64,000 nucleotides of DNA, taken from Chitinophaga ginsengisoli (GTDB lineage: Bacteria > Bacteroidota > Bacteroidia > Chitinophagales > Chitinophagaceae). The stretch is taken from the NCBI RefSeq assembly GCF_003014595.1, contig NZ_PYGK01000001.1, positions 62,001-126,000 of the forward strand, written 5' to 3'. A program made the translations under genes and the position numbers. The notes beneath the pieces are model-generated. The model did no database searches. It was not told the DNA's origin and was given only the letters and a program-made list of their open reading frames with translations. Shown one piece after another: positions 41,472-51,087 of this stretch (the first letter of the stretch is position 1; every line of letters begins with the position of its first letter).

Positions 41472-43526
41472 TTATTGCTTCATACTTTCTAATTCACGTT
41501 GCATTGCAAACATCTGGTCACGTAGACGGGCAGCTTCCATAAAGTCGAGATCCTTTGCCGCCTTCTCCATATCCTTTTTGATCTTCGTAATTGCCTTCTC
41601 CATCTGAGGTATTGTTTTCGCAACAGTAGCCTCCTGTTTGGCGTAACCTATTGCATCTTCCGCTACGAGCGTCACTTCGTCATGGACCGCATATGGTGAG
41701 TTTTCGTCGAACTGTTTGATTTCCAGCACGGCCGTCTGTCCCATGATCTGTTCCTTACTCTTAAGCACCGTTCTGGGCGTGATCTTATGTTCTATATTAT
41801 AAGCTATCTGCTTCTGCCTGCGTCGGTCTGTTTCATCAATAGTCCGCTGCATACTGTCGGTAATCTTATCTGCATAGAAGATCACGAGTCCATCTACGTT
41901 ACGTGCAGCACGTCCTGCTGTCTGGGTCAGAGAGCGCTCATCCCTCAGGAAGCCTTCCTTATCCGCATCCAGTATGGCTACCAGTGTCACCTCAGGCAGG
42001 TCAAGCCCCTCACGCAGCAGGTTCACCCCCACCAGGACGTTGATATTACCCAGACGGAGGTCTCTTAATATCTCTATACGTTCCAGGGTATCTACCTCGG
42101 AGTGAATGTAACGGGACTTAATATTAATGCGATGCAGGTATTTGTCCATTTCCTCGGCCATCCGTTTGGTAAGGGTGGTGACGAGTACACGGCCTCCTTT
42201 TGCCACGCGCTTATCTATTTCTTCCAGCAGATCATCCACCTGGTTGACGCTTGGTCTTATCTCAATAGGTGGCTCCAGCAACCCTGTAGGTCGTACCACC
42301 TGTTCTACCACCACACCTTCTGTCTGTCTCAGTTCATATTCACCCGGGGTAGCGCTGACGAAGATGGCCTGGTTCACCAGGTTCTCAAATTCATAGAAGT
42401 TCAGCGGCCGGTTGTCCATTGCGGAAGGCAACCGGAACCCGAAGTCGACCAGGGTCAGCTTACGGGACCTGTCTCCACCATACATTCCTCCGATCTGGGG
42501 AATGGTTACGTGGCTCTCGTCTATTACCAGGAGAAAATCTTTAGGAAAATAGTCCAGCAGGCAGAAAGGACGGGTACCAGGAGATCGCCTGTCCAGGAAA
42601 CGGGAGTAGTTCTCAATACCACTACAATAACCCAGTTCCCTGATCATCTCCAGGTCGTAGTTCACTCTTTCAGAAAGACGCTGTGCCTCCAGGTGTTTCC
42701 CGATAGACCGGAAATATTCCACCTGTGCCAGCAGCTCATCCTGGATCTCAAATATGATCTGAGCCATCATATCTTTAGGCGCCAGGTAGAGATTGGCCGG
42801 GAAGATGGCCGCATTCTCCATAGTGCCTATACGTTTGCCGTTCTGTACGTCAAAACTTTCAATCTCCTCAATTTCGTCGCCAAAGAAAGTGATACGGTAA
42901 CCAAAATCCACATAAGGCAGGTTGATGTCTACTGTGTCTCCCTGTACACGGAAATTACCCCTGTTGAAGTCGCCGGTAGTCCTGGTATATAAGGAGTTCA
43001 CCAATCCATGCAATACGGTATTACGGCCAATGGTCTGTCCTTTGTGCAGGCGGATAATACCATTTTCGTAGTCCGTCGGATTACCCATACCATAAATACA
43101 GGACACGCTCGCTACGACTATGATATCTCTCCGGCCTGACAGGAGACTGGTGGTTGCTCTCAGTCTAAGCTTATCCAATTCTTCATTGATGGAAAGGTCT
43201 TTTTCTATATAGGTATCGCTTACCGGCATATAAGCTTCCGGCTGATAGTAGTCATAGTAAGACACAAAGTATTCCACAGCATTATCCGGGAAGAACTGAC
43301 GAAACTCTCCGTACAGCTGAGCCACCAGTGTTTTATTGTGTGTCAGCACCAGGGTTGGGCGCTGTACCTGTTGAATAACATTTGCAACGGTGAAGGTCTT
43401 TCCGGATCCCGTTACCCCCAGCAATGTCTGGGCAGGGGCTCCATCCTGTAATCCTTCTACTAACTGGCGAATGGCTTCCGGCTGGTCGCCCGCAGGGGCA
43501 TATGGTGCATTTATCTTAAAGGGCAT
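41472..43526 (-). CDS. uvrB: UvrABC excinuclease subunit B
   Basis: UvrB is the damage-verifying helicase-like subunit of nucleotide excision repair. The 684-residue protein is full length. Walker A is in GVTGSGKTFT (37-46), the damage-probing beta-hairpin in YYDYYQPEAYMP (about 90-102), helicase motifs in VIDESHVT and AGRAARN, and the UvrC-binding UVR motif in the last 40 residues (KDMEKAAKDLDFMEAARLRDQM-like). A -7 element TACATTTG lies at 43554-43547 on the minus strand, 20 bp before the start. Confidence 0.96.
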   Translation of the reverse strand: MPFKINAPYAPAGDQPEAIRQLVEGLQDGAPAQTLLGVTGSGKTFTVANVIQQVQRPTLVLTHNKTLVAQLYGEFRQFFPDNAVEYFVSYYDYYQPEAYMPVSDTYIEKDLSINEELDKLRLRATTSLLSGRRDIIVVASVSCIYGMGNPTDYENGIIRLHKGQTIGRNTVLHGLVNSLYTRTTGDFNRGNFRVQGDTVDINLPYVDFGYRITFFGDEIEEIESFDVQNGKRIGTMENAAIFPANLYLAPKDMMAQIIFEIQDELLAQVEYFRSIGKHLEAQRLSERVNYDLEMIRELGYCSGIENYSRFLDRRSPGTRPFCLLDYFPKDFLLVIDESHVTIPQIGGMYGGDRSRKLTLVDFGFRLPSAMDNRPLNFYEFENLVNQAIFVSATPGEYELRQTEGVVVEQVVRPTGLLEPPIEIRPSVNQVDDLLEEIDKRVAKGGRVLVTTLTKRMAEEMDKYLHRINIKSRYIHSEVDTLERIEILRDLRLGNINVLVGVNLLREGLDLPEVTLVAILDADKEGFLRDERSLTQTAGRAARNVDGLVIFYADKITDSMQRTIDETDRRRQKQIAYNIEHKITPRTVLKSKEQIMGQTAVLEIKQFDENSPYAVHDEVTLVAEDAIGYAKQEATVAKTIPQMEKAITKIKKDMEKAAKDLDFMEAARLRDQMFAMQRELESMKQ

Positions 43527-43639
43527 ATTCTAAATTCTAGCGTTATCAAATGTACAAATTAATAGACAGTGCTTTTTCATTTGAAAAATCTGGCTCACCT
43601 TTATGCACTTATTCAGACTTATTAACCACCTCATGTATT

Positions 43640-44437
43640 ATGCTTAAGAAACTCTACCATGCTTTACTGGGTATGCTGTTACTGGCACCCGTATCAGGCT
43701 TTGCCTGGGGCGTTACCGGTCACCGCGTAGTGGCCGAGATCGCCAGCCATCACCTAAACCCACAGGCGCGGAAAGCCATCACTGCTTTACTTGGCCGTCA
43801 GAGTATGGCAATGGTTGCCAACTGGCCTGATTTTATCAAGTCAGACACTACGCACAAGTATGATCGTACTTCTCCCTGGCACTACCTCGATTTTCCTGCC
43901 AACTGTACACGCGCACAATTTGACGAGGTAATAAAGGCACATGCTACGGGAGACAACTTATATGCACAAACTGAGGCGCTGATCAAACAACTGAAAGATC
44001 CTGCCACCTCCAAAGAGGATAAAGTATTTGCACTGAGTTTCCTTATTCATATGATAGGGGATATGCATCAGCCATTACATGCAGGCCGTGATGAAGACCA
44101 GGGTGGTAACAAGATACAGGTAATGTGGTTTGACAAACAGACCAACCTGCACAGGGTATGGGATGAACACCTCATAGAATTCCAGCAACTCAGCTATACT
44201 GAATATACACATGCCCTGGATACCGCTACCGCTGCTACTGTAAAGAAAATACAGGGCGGTACTGTAGCCGACTGGATATTTGAATCCAACCAGCTGGCAG
44301 GCAAGGTATATTCGCTGACACATGCAAATGATAAACTGAATTACCGTTATAATTTCTGGTTTGTCAACGACCTGAATAACCAGCTGCTGAAAGGAGGCTT
44401 AAGACTCGCAGCTGTGCTGAATCAGATTTATAAATAA
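43640..44437 (+). CDS. S1/P1-type nuclease
   Basis: S1/P1 nucleases are exported zinc enzymes that cleave single-stranded DNA or RNA and release 5'-nucleotides. From the ATG at 43640 the protein has 265 residues: a signal peptide ending PVSGFA and then WGVTGHRVVAEIA, so that the mature N-terminal tryptophan, itself a zinc ligand in this family, is exactly exposed. Other ligand motifs are SPWHYLDF, FLIHMIGDMHQPLHAGRDEDQGGN and HRVWDEHLI. The frame is open to 43550, but the extra 30 residues would bury the signal peptide. Confidence 0.93.
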   Translation: MLKKLYHALLGMLLLAPVSGFAWGVTGHRVVAEIASHHLNPQARKAITALLGRQSMAMVANWPDFIKSDTTHKYDRTSPWHYLDFPANCTRAQFDEVIKAHATGDNLYAQTEALIKQLKDPATSKEDKVFALSFLIHMIGDMHQPLHAGRDEDQGGNKIQVMWFDKQTNLHRVWDEHLIEFQQLSYTEYTHALDTATAATVKKIQGGTVADWIFESNQLAGKVYSLTHANDKLNYRYNFWFVNDLNNQLLKGGLRLAAVLNQIYK

Positions 44438-44458
44438 TAGTGGGTTATAGTATATAGT

Positions 44459-44503
44459 ACAAAAAGAAAAGCATCAGCCCGGGGCTGATGCTTTTCTTTT
44501 TGT
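44459..44503. terminator. Bidirectional terminator between the nuclease and PfkB genes
   Basis: A palindrome with two perfect 22-nt arms around one central G (ACAAAAAGAAAAGCATCAGC...) lies between two convergent genes. The A/T-rich outer arms supply a T-tract in both directions. Confidence 0.9.
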
Positions 44504-44516
44504 AGTCTTTTACTGA

Positions 44517-45443
44517 CTAGATCAGGTCTATATCAAAATTTACCAGTTGTACGAACTGCTCCAGGCGGTTACTGATATCCTCATGGGTGATCTCACGCAG
44601 ACGGCCTACCCCAAAACGTTCCACACAGAAGGAAGCCATAGCGGAACCTACGATGATGGCAGTTTTCATGTTCTCGAAAGAGATATCCTTTGTTTTAGCC
44701 AGGTGACCGATAAAACCACCTGCAAAGGTATCGCCAGCACCGGTTGGGTCAAATACTTCTTCCAGTGGCAGCGCAGGTGCGAAAAATACATGGTTCTCGT
44801 GGAACAGCAGTGCACCATGCTCACCTTTCTTAATGATCAGGTATTTAGGCCCCATGGTTGTCAATATCGTACGGGCAGCTTTTACCAGAGATACTTCTCC
44901 GGTCAGCTGACGGGCTTCGGCATCATTTACCAGGAGCACGTCTACTTCTTTCAATACCTTTTTCAGATCGTCCATGGCTACTTCCATCCAGAAGTTCATG
45001 GTATCCATTACGATCAGTTTAGGCCTTGTTTTCATCTGTTTGATTACAGACATCTGCACCTGTGGTGTCAGGTTACCCAATATCAGGAATTCGCTTCCCT
45101 GGTAACTGTCAGGTATTACAGGCTGGAATTCACCCAGTACGTTCAGCTCTGTAGTCAACGTATCACGGGTGTTCATGTCCATATGATATTTACCGGCCCA
45201 GTAGAAAGATTTCTCATCCTTCTTTACCTGTACGCCATCGAAAGCCACACCTTTGGCACTCAGTGCATCCAGTTCTTCCTGAGGGAAGTCACCACCAATT
45301 ACGGAAACCTGGTTAATGGGCTTTACGAAATTAGAAGCGGCCCATGCTATGAATGTAGCAGAACCACCTACGATCCGGCCTGATTTACCAAAGGGCGTTT
45401 CTATATCATCGAACGCCATAGAACCTACAACAGTTAGCGACAT
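44517..45443 (-). CDS. PfkB-family carbohydrate kinase
   Basis: The 308-residue ribokinase-fold enzyme phosphorylates a sugar or nucleoside with ATP. PfkB signature 2 is DPTGAGDTFAGGFIGHL (near residues 235-251) with the catalytic Asp. The N-terminal GGSATFIAWAAS and the VSVIGGDFPQEEL segment are also typical. The early YxxGKYHMDMNTRDT stretch is like Bacteroidota 'sugar kinase' orthologues annotated near adenosine/ribokinase; the substrate is not certain. A candidate -7 element TACATTTG lies at 45495-45488. Confidence 0.9.
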   Translation of the reverse strand: MSLTVVGSMAFDDIETPFGKSGRIVGGSATFIAWAASNFVKPINQVSVIGGDFPQEELDALSAKGVAFDGVQVKKDEKSFYWAGKYHMDMNTRDTLTTELNVLGEFQPVIPDSYQGSEFLILGNLTPQVQMSVIKQMKTRPKLIVMDTMNFWMEVAMDDLKKVLKEVDVLLVNDAEARQLTGEVSLVKAARTILTTMGPKYLIIKKGEHGALLFHENHVFFAPALPLEEVFDPTGAGDTFAGGFIGHLAKTKDISFENMKTAIIVGSAMASFCVERFGVGRLREITHEDISNRLEQFVQLVNFDIDLI

Positions 45444-45496
45444 GCGTATTCTTTTTTATTGAGTTTTAGTTAGTTTGCAAAACAGCGCAAATGTAA

Positions 45497-46855
45497 CTAA
45501 ACTTTCACCTGCTTCCACCATCCTTTCCGGAATATAACAATTGCCGCCACCGCGATACAGGATTCTGCTATAGCAATAGCCCAGAAAACACCGGACGGGC
45601 CCATGTTATAATTGACGGCCAGTATCCAGGCCATGGGTATCTGCAACATCCAGAACCCTACCAGGTTAATAAGAGTAGGGGTACGTGTATCTCCTGCCCC
45701 GTTAAAAGACTGGGACAGTACCATACCATAGGCATAAAAGATATACCCTATACTTACCAGCTGCAGGCACTGTGCTGCGTGTAAAACAATAGCAGCGTCG
45801 CTCGTAAAGATCATAACTATCGGCCGCGCCGCCAGGAAGAAAAGGATGGATATCAGTCCCAGGAACACCATATTGAAGAAGGCGGCCCTCCATACGGATG
45901 TTTCTGCCCTGTCAGGCTGACCAGCACCCAGGTTCTGTCCCACCAGGGCAGCTGCTGCATTGGCCATACCAAAGGCAGGCAGCAAGGTGAAAATAACGAT
46001 CCTTATCGCAATAGTGTAGCCGGCCACTGCATCTTCCCCGAAACGGGCAATCAGGCGTACCAGGAATATCCAGCTGACTGTATTGATCAGCAGTTGTGCA
46101 GTCCCCCCTGCTGCTATCTTCAGCAGTTTCCAGATCACGCCTATATCAGGGCGTATATGGCGGTTGGTAATACGGATCAGGTCCTTACCCCCAAAAAGGT
46201 GGTACAGCTGATAACATACCCCTATGCCACGGCCTATTGTAGTAGCCAGCGCAGCGCCTTTCAGGCCCAACGCCGGAATTGGTCCCAGACCATTGATCAG
46301 CAAAGGACATAAGAGAATATTCAGGATATTCGCTATCCACAATGATCTCATGGCAATAGCCGCATCTCCTGCTCCCCTGAAAATACCATTGATAAGGAAC
46401 AGCAGCATCACGATGAGATTACTTCCCAGCATAATACGCGTATATATGTGTCCGTTATCTATTACTTCTTCAGAGGCTCCCATCAGCGCCAGCAGATCGG
46501 GCGCCAGTATGATACCTGTTATAGCAATAGCTGCTGCCAGCACTGCGGCAACATACAGGGATTGTACAGCAGTATGTGCTGCTGCATCGCTGTCTTTCTC
46601 GCCGGTACGACGTGCTACCACGGCAGTAGCAGCCATGCTCAGCCCAAATGCCGCTGTATAAACCAGCGTCATCATAGACTCTGTTAGTCCAACTGTGGTA
46701 ATAGCATGCTTACCCAGTTTGCTGACAAAGAAAATATCCACGACCGCAAACAATGATTCCATCATCATTTCCAGGATCATGGGTACCGATAATAAAAAAA
46801 TAGCGCGGTTGATATTACCACTTGTGAACTCTTTTTCCGTGCCTGATACTGCCAT
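45497..46855 (-). CDS. MATE family efflux transporter
   Basis: The 452-residue membrane protein with twelve helices exports cationic drugs or metabolites against a sodium or proton gradient. The first half starts FTSGNINRAIFLLSVPMILEMMMES; the second half repeats the fold from about residue 240. Conserved ESLFAVVDIFFVSKLG, and QNLGAGQPDRAE in the second half, are typical of the MATE (NorM/DinF) superfamily. The frame is open to an ATG at 46909; the start at 46855 fits family N-termini better. Substrate unknown. Confidence 0.88.
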   Translation of the reverse strand: MAVSGTEKEFTSGNINRAIFLLSVPMILEMMMESLFAVVDIFFVSKLGKHAITTVGLTESMMTLVYTAAFGLSMAATAVVARRTGEKDSDAAAHTAVQSLYVAAVLAAAIAITGIILAPDLLALMGASEEVIDNGHIYTRIMLGSNLIVMLLFLINGIFRGAGDAAIAMRSLWIANILNILLCPLLINGLGPIPALGLKGAALATTIGRGIGVCYQLYHLFGGKDLIRITNRHIRPDIGVIWKLLKIAAGGTAQLLINTVSWIFLVRLIARFGEDAVAGYTIAIRIVIFTLLPAFGMANAAAALVGQNLGAGQPDRAETSVWRAAFFNMVFLGLISILFFLAARPIVMIFTSDAAIVLHAAQCLQLVSIGYIFYAYGMVLSQSFNGAGDTRTPTLINLVGFWMLQIPMAWILAVNYNMGPSGVFWAIAIAESCIAVAAIVIFRKGWWKQVKV

Positions 46856-47310
46856 AACAAACAACCGGAACACCTTGCCCAGGCGGGAACTGGCCTGTGT
46901 ATCTCGCATATAAATACTATTAAATAATTAAAAATGGAATGGCCGGTACAGATCCGTACCTGTTAACATCAAAAGGGGGCGATGGGCATATCCGGAAGTA
47001 CCGGATATCAAATTACATTTTCATAACACATCAAGTTGTAGGACACAAAGGTAAAATGTTTTTTTATTCTCCTTCTCTTTTTTAGATGGTGTGACAACAT
47101 ATATTCCTTTTCAGAACATTTTTTATAGGGCTCAAACACTGTACGGATAAGCAATTCATTGTTTGCCGGAAACACATTAAATAATTTTTCTACAGTCACT
47201 GTAACTTTTCCTGACCATCTCCGTTTAACAATAGCATCAGCGCTGAGAAACCAATTTATTGTTATAAATACGGAAACCTATTTTCTATTAATTCAAATTA
47301 AACGGAAACC
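46856..47310. other. Divergent intergenic region, MATE / lipoprotein
   Basis: It contains a minus-strand -7 element TACCTTTG (47053-47046). An AT-rich frame on the minus strand (47008-47199) has no family features and overlaps that promoter, so I do not call it. Nothing else is seen. Confidence 0.4.
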
Positions 47311-47808
47311 ATGCTTACGATTAAAAAACATGCTCTTAAAGTGGGAGCATTAGCCCTTGCTATGGGTATTACTTTTGCAGCTTGCAGCGATGATGACGAT
47401 CCAGCAACGCCGAATACTCGTTCTAAAGAATTCAAATTGGCAAAAAGCGCTACAGATGCAACTCAGGTAGGTTCTGTTAAACTGACTGAAAATGCGGATA
47501 GCAGTGTTAACCTGTCTATCACACTGAAAGCTTCTACCAAAGACACAAAACATCCGTTCTACCTGATCGGCGGTTCTGTTGCATCTCCTACCATCGATAC
47601 CCTGTTAAAGGATACTATTCCTGGTAACGGTGCTGAAGCTACAAAAGTGATCTGGAACAAGGTGAAGAGCGTTGTTGTAAACGGACAGACCCGTAAGTTC
47701 AACTACGATAGTGCACTGAAAATAAGCGCATTCTCTAAAGTATACTTCAAAGCTGGTAAAGACAGCGTGATTGCTATCGGTAACATCCTGAAAAGCAGCG
47801 CTCAGTAA
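47311..47808 (+). CDS. Surface-exposed lipoprotein, unknown function
   Basis: The 165-residue protein has a lipoprotein signal with lipobox ITFAAC (Cys near 25) followed at once by SDDDD, the kind of acidic +2 to +5 stretch that directs lipoproteins to the cell surface in Bacteroidota. The mature part is beta-rich with no family I recognise (VGSVKLTENADSSVNLSITL, HPFYLIGG). The fold would suit a small Ig/CHRD-like domain; this is a guess. It is monocistronic with its own terminator. Confidence 0.75.
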   Translation: MLTIKKHALKVGALALAMGITFAACSDDDDPATPNTRSKEFKLAKSATDATQVGSVKLTENADSSVNLSITLKASTKDTKHPFYLIGGSVASPTIDTLLKDTIPGNGAEATKVIWNKVKSVVVNGQTRKFNYDSALKISAFSKVYFKAGKDSVIAIGNILKSSAQ

Positions 47809-47859
47809 TAATCGTCTGATATAAAAAGTATCAGAAGACTACAGGGTAAAAAAAAGTAA

Positions 47860-47886
47860 TAATGGCCGGAACTTTCCGGCCATTAT
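47860..47886 (+). terminator. Hairpin downstream of the lipoprotein gene
   Basis: An 11-bp stem TAATGGCCGGA (47860-47870) with its complement (47875-47885) and a 4-nt loop. A T-rich stretch is not well developed. Confidence 0.6.
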
Positions 47887-47970
47887 CATAATGGTCTTTG
47901 CTCGTTATTAGGATATGGCTCCGACCCGCAGGCCAGATACCGACTTTATAAAAAGTTGCTGTTCCGGTTA

Positions 47971-49983
47971 TTAGTTTAACTGGGTTACCCGCAACACTTT
48001 AAATTCTGTTCTTCTGTTCAGCTGTCTGCCGTCTGGATTATCTTTCCCATTTGGCATTTCATTGGGCGCGATAGGCCTTGTTTCACCATATCCTTTAGCG
48101 ATCATACGATCGGCAGAGATACCTCTGCTTATCAAATAATCCACACAGGACTGTGCCCGTTTCTGAGACAGCTTCATATTATATGCGTCCTTGCCCTTAC
48201 TATCCGTATGTGCACTCATCTCAATGATGAGATTCGGGTTATCCAGCATGATTGAGACCACAGTGTCCAATACTATCAGTGACTGCGAACGTAAGGTTGC
48301 TTTATCGAAGTCATAATAAATATCTTTCAGGATGATCGGCTTTCCTATTTCAAAATGTTTGAGACAGGTATTGGGGTTCATTAAAGAGTCGACTTTTGTT
48401 AACCCATCTGTATTTGCATAAATGGCTTTAGAAAAGTAGTTCTCTTTCTCGGCCATGATCTTATAGTGCTTTAATGGCTCCACTTCAAAGTGGTAACGTC
48501 CGGTCTCATCCAATACAACCTGCTGCAATACACGCTGTAATATAGTATCCAACAGCGTTATTTTAGCGCCGGTAAGCGGCATATCATTCTCACAATCCAG
48601 CACCAGTCCGTTAATGGTCTTAGAGATCTTTTTAATGGCAAATACTTCCAGGCAACAAACGGATTCTCTATCAGAACTGATGTATCCGCCAGACAGTGGA
48701 TGTTCATTGTCAACAGGGGAGTAGTAAACATCATCCTTAGGAGAGTTCAGGGGAATACCCAGGTTCCTTGGCGCTTCCCATTTGCTGAAATCGCCTTCCA
48801 CAACAAAGAAATCCAGTCCGCCCAGCCCGATCCTTCCGTCGGTACTGAATATCAGTGCCTTTTTTTCACTATCATAGAAAGGTGCCTGTTCCTCATCACG
48901 GGTATTGATATTGGTTCCCATGTTCTTGGCAGGGCCTACAAGACCTTTGTCAAGCGGGCAATACCACAGGTCATTTTTCCCCATACCTCCCGGTCTGTTG
49001 GATGCGAACAGCAGGTATTTTCCATCTGCAGTCACAAATGGCTGCATAGCGCTATATCCCTCCACGTTAACATTGGGCCCCATGGGTTTGGGCTCGTCCC
49101 AGCCACCGGCTTTCCGGGTGCTGGTATAAATAGCAGCTGCCTTTACACCGTTTTTAGCCGTCCAGCGGGTCAGGTAAAGCGTATTCCCATCAGGACTGAC
49201 CGTTGCCACACCCTGGTCCATTCCTTTCGCTTCTGGAATATTAACGGCCTGACTATTATGAAAATCAGCTCCCTTCCCACGGGCAATGAACAGGTTGTTG
49301 ATGTATGGATTGGCTTTTTTGGATTTCTTTTCTTTTTCAAGCTCGCTGCTGTCAGGGCGGGAAGACGTATACAACAACAAGTCTTTCGCCAGCATGGCTG
49401 GGGCATAGTTTGCACCGCCTGCATTTATATCTCCCGACAATTTACTGATCGTATATGCAGGCATGCGATTACTCTCAGCGATTGCAAATTCACAACAGGC
49501 GATCTCCAGGTTTGTACGTGTACTGAAATCGTCTATTTTGGTATATTCCTGTTTGAATCTTGTGAACTGCTCCAATGCGGCACTATAGTTCCCGTTTGCG
49601 CGCAAACTCACCCCATACCAGAAACGGGCCAGCGGAAAGAGCGCACTATTATTGAAACCAACTACCTGCTCATAGTATTTCTCTGCATTACCATAGTCGT
49701 AATAGTTCCGGTAAGATTCCGCGAGGCGATAGATCACTGCTTCATAGTCTTTGAGCTTCCCTGATTCCTTACCCCGTAATTCAACGGTATAGGGCAGGAT
49801 CTGGCCCGGCTTTATTTTAAAAGTACCAAGCGCCTTGTTGTAATACTGCGCTGCAGAGTAGTAATCCTTTGCCTCGAAGTAAATATCACCGGTTCTCTTA
49901 TAGTCATATACATATTGGGCCTTTGAGGTGCTAACAATCCATAATAATGCGATAGCCAGCCAATAGCGTACATTTGGTTTCAT
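47971..49983 (-). CDS. PorE-like OmpA-family protein of the T9SS unit
   Basis: The 670-residue exported protein has the four-part PorE layout: signal peptide (to about 22), TPR repeats (25-165), a WD40/PD40-type propeller (about 200-450; SPDGNTLYLTRW, LLFASNRPGGMGKNDLWY), a carboxypeptidase-regulatory-like beta domain (about 455-530), and a C-terminal OmpA peptidoglycan-binding domain (HTDSKGKDAYNMKLSQKRAQ). PorE in Porphyromonas ties T9SS components to peptidoglycan. It is the third gene of the adhesin operon, 18 bp after porP/sprF. Related genes are numerous in gliding bacteria, so this is probably a unit-specific copy. Confidence 0.88.
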   Translation of the reverse strand: MKPNVRYWLAIALLWIVSTSKAQYVYDYKRTGDIYFEAKDYYSAAQYYNKALGTFKIKPGQILPYTVELRGKESGKLKDYEAVIYRLAESYRNYYDYGNAEKYYEQVVGFNNSALFPLARFWYGVSLRANGNYSAALEQFTRFKQEYTKIDDFSTRTNLEIACCEFAIAESNRMPAYTISKLSGDINAGGANYAPAMLAKDLLLYTSSRPDSSELEKEKKSKKANPYINNLFIARGKGADFHNSQAVNIPEAKGMDQGVATVSPDGNTLYLTRWTAKNGVKAAAIYTSTRKAGGWDEPKPMGPNVNVEGYSAMQPFVTADGKYLLFASNRPGGMGKNDLWYCPLDKGLVGPAKNMGTNINTRDEEQAPFYDSEKKALIFSTDGRIGLGGLDFFVVEGDFSKWEAPRNLGIPLNSPKDDVYYSPVDNEHPLSGGYISSDRESVCCLEVFAIKKISKTINGLVLDCENDMPLTGAKITLLDTILQRVLQQVVLDETGRYHFEVEPLKHYKIMAEKENYFSKAIYANTDGLTKVDSLMNPNTCLKHFEIGKPIILKDIYYDFDKATLRSQSLIVLDTVVSIMLDNPNLIIEMSAHTDSKGKDAYNMKLSQKRAQSCVDYLISRGISADRMIAKGYGETRPIAPNEMPNGKDNPDGRQLNRRTEFKVLRVTQLN

Positions 49984-50001
49984 CCGTATATTTTTTGTTT
50001 T

Positions 50002-51012
50002 TTACAGGCGCGGGCAAAAGAAATTTTCTTCTGAATACACTCTCTTTTTCCGGCTTATGAAGGATAAGGATAGCTCAAAACTGTTACTGCCATTGACCAA
50101 TCGTCTGAGATTGGAGGTATTCACATCATAGCTGACGCCGAGTACAAAGCTTTTGAAGTGAAAGCCGGCAAACGGAATGGCAGAATCATTGATGCGATAA
50201 TTAGCTCCCAGCAGGAAGTCAAACTCTTCGTTCAGATAAGCCTGTCCATATGCACCCAGCACAGCTTCATGCGCATTTCCCTGGCGCATATACAATCCAT
50301 GAGGCGTAACACTGAAGATGTCATTCAACTTAATACGTGTACCGCCATGCGCCATATACCTTACTGGCAAGCGTTTATCTTCACCTGTTAAAAACGGATC
50401 TCTCGGCTGTGTAAGATGGCCTGCAGAAAAACCGGCGAAGGGGTTGAACTGATGATTGGGATTACCATCGAAGAACATTACACCTGCCGCCGCGTCAAAT
50501 ACATTGGAAGAAGTGGTACTAATATTCTCACCACTTGGTTTAGAAGGATTAAAGCCCATTACCGGGTCATACTGGCTCCCCAGCTGCCATTTGGCCGGAT
50601 CTATCTTCCGGTTGATCATACCTGCCTGGATACCGAATACCAGGTGGCTGGTACCGGTTTCCCCAAAGCGTACACCGCGATAGGAAACGCTGGCCATTGC
50701 ATTGAGGTATCTGTAGCCTGCATCGCCGGCAGTCATGTTTATTATATTCACACCGGCGCCAATATTATTGGGCGCAGCAGCATCAAAGGATACACCGGTA
50801 GTGGAAAACGGCTTACCAATGTTTACCCATTGATTACGATAGTTGGCACTGACGCGGTAATCGCCATCAACGATACCTGTCAATGCAGGGTTCAGCCACA
50901 TAGGATAAGCATAGTATTGTGAGAAGTGAGGATCCACCTGTGCGTTTGCCCATGCAGGCAGCAAAGTGGCCAATACTATCCAGACAACAAAGCGTATGTT
51001 TCTATTCTTCAT
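50002..51012 (-). CDS. PorP/SprF family T9SS outer-membrane protein
   Basis: The 336-residue outer-membrane barrel has the family's conserved start after the signal peptide (QVDPHFSQYYAYPMWLNPALTG) and the terminal FFCPRL motif. PorP/SprF proteins assist secretion and surface attachment of type B T9SS substrates encoded next to them; Flavobacterium SprF is required for SprB. It sits 75 bp downstream of the giant adhesin and 18 bp upstream of the PorE-like gene, in the same operon. Its partner is therefore most likely the 4086-residue protein. Confidence 0.92.
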   Translation of the reverse strand: MKNRNIRFVVWIVLATLLPAWANAQVDPHFSQYYAYPMWLNPALTGIVDGDYRVSANYRNQWVNIGKPFSTTGVSFDAAAPNNIGAGVNIINMTAGDAGYRYLNAMASVSYRGVRFGETGTSHLVFGIQAGMINRKIDPAKWQLGSQYDPVMGFNPSKPSGENISTTSSNVFDAAAGVMFFDGNPNHQFNPFAGFSAGHLTQPRDPFLTGEDKRLPVRYMAHGGTRIKLNDIFSVTPHGLYMRQGNAHEAVLGAYGQAYLNEEFDFLLGANYRINDSAIPFAGFHFKSFVLGVSYDVNTSNLRRLVNGSNSFELSLSFISRKKRVYSEENFFCPRL

Positions 51013-51038
51013 AAGAAGATTTTTAACTTTTTTGTAAT

Positions 51039-51063
51039 GGCCGGGATGAATGCCATCCCGGCC
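51039..51063 (-). terminator. Intercistronic hairpin between the giant adhesin and porP/sprF
   Basis: A perfect 10-bp stem GGCCGGGATG/CATCCCGGCC with a 5-nt loop lies 25 bp after the adhesin stop. It has no T-tract on the minus strand, so it may protect or partly terminate the long message rather than end it. Confidence 0.5.
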
Positions 51064-51087
51064 CTGTTTATACCTTTTCTAACCCGA

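Noticed and set aside
47008-47199. 63-codon minus-strand ORF upstream of the MATE gene
   Set aside because: It overlaps a promoter-like element and has no domain, signal peptide or neighbour support.
48700-49764. 354-codon plus-strand ORF
   Set aside because: It is antisense to the PorE-like gene and has no family feature.
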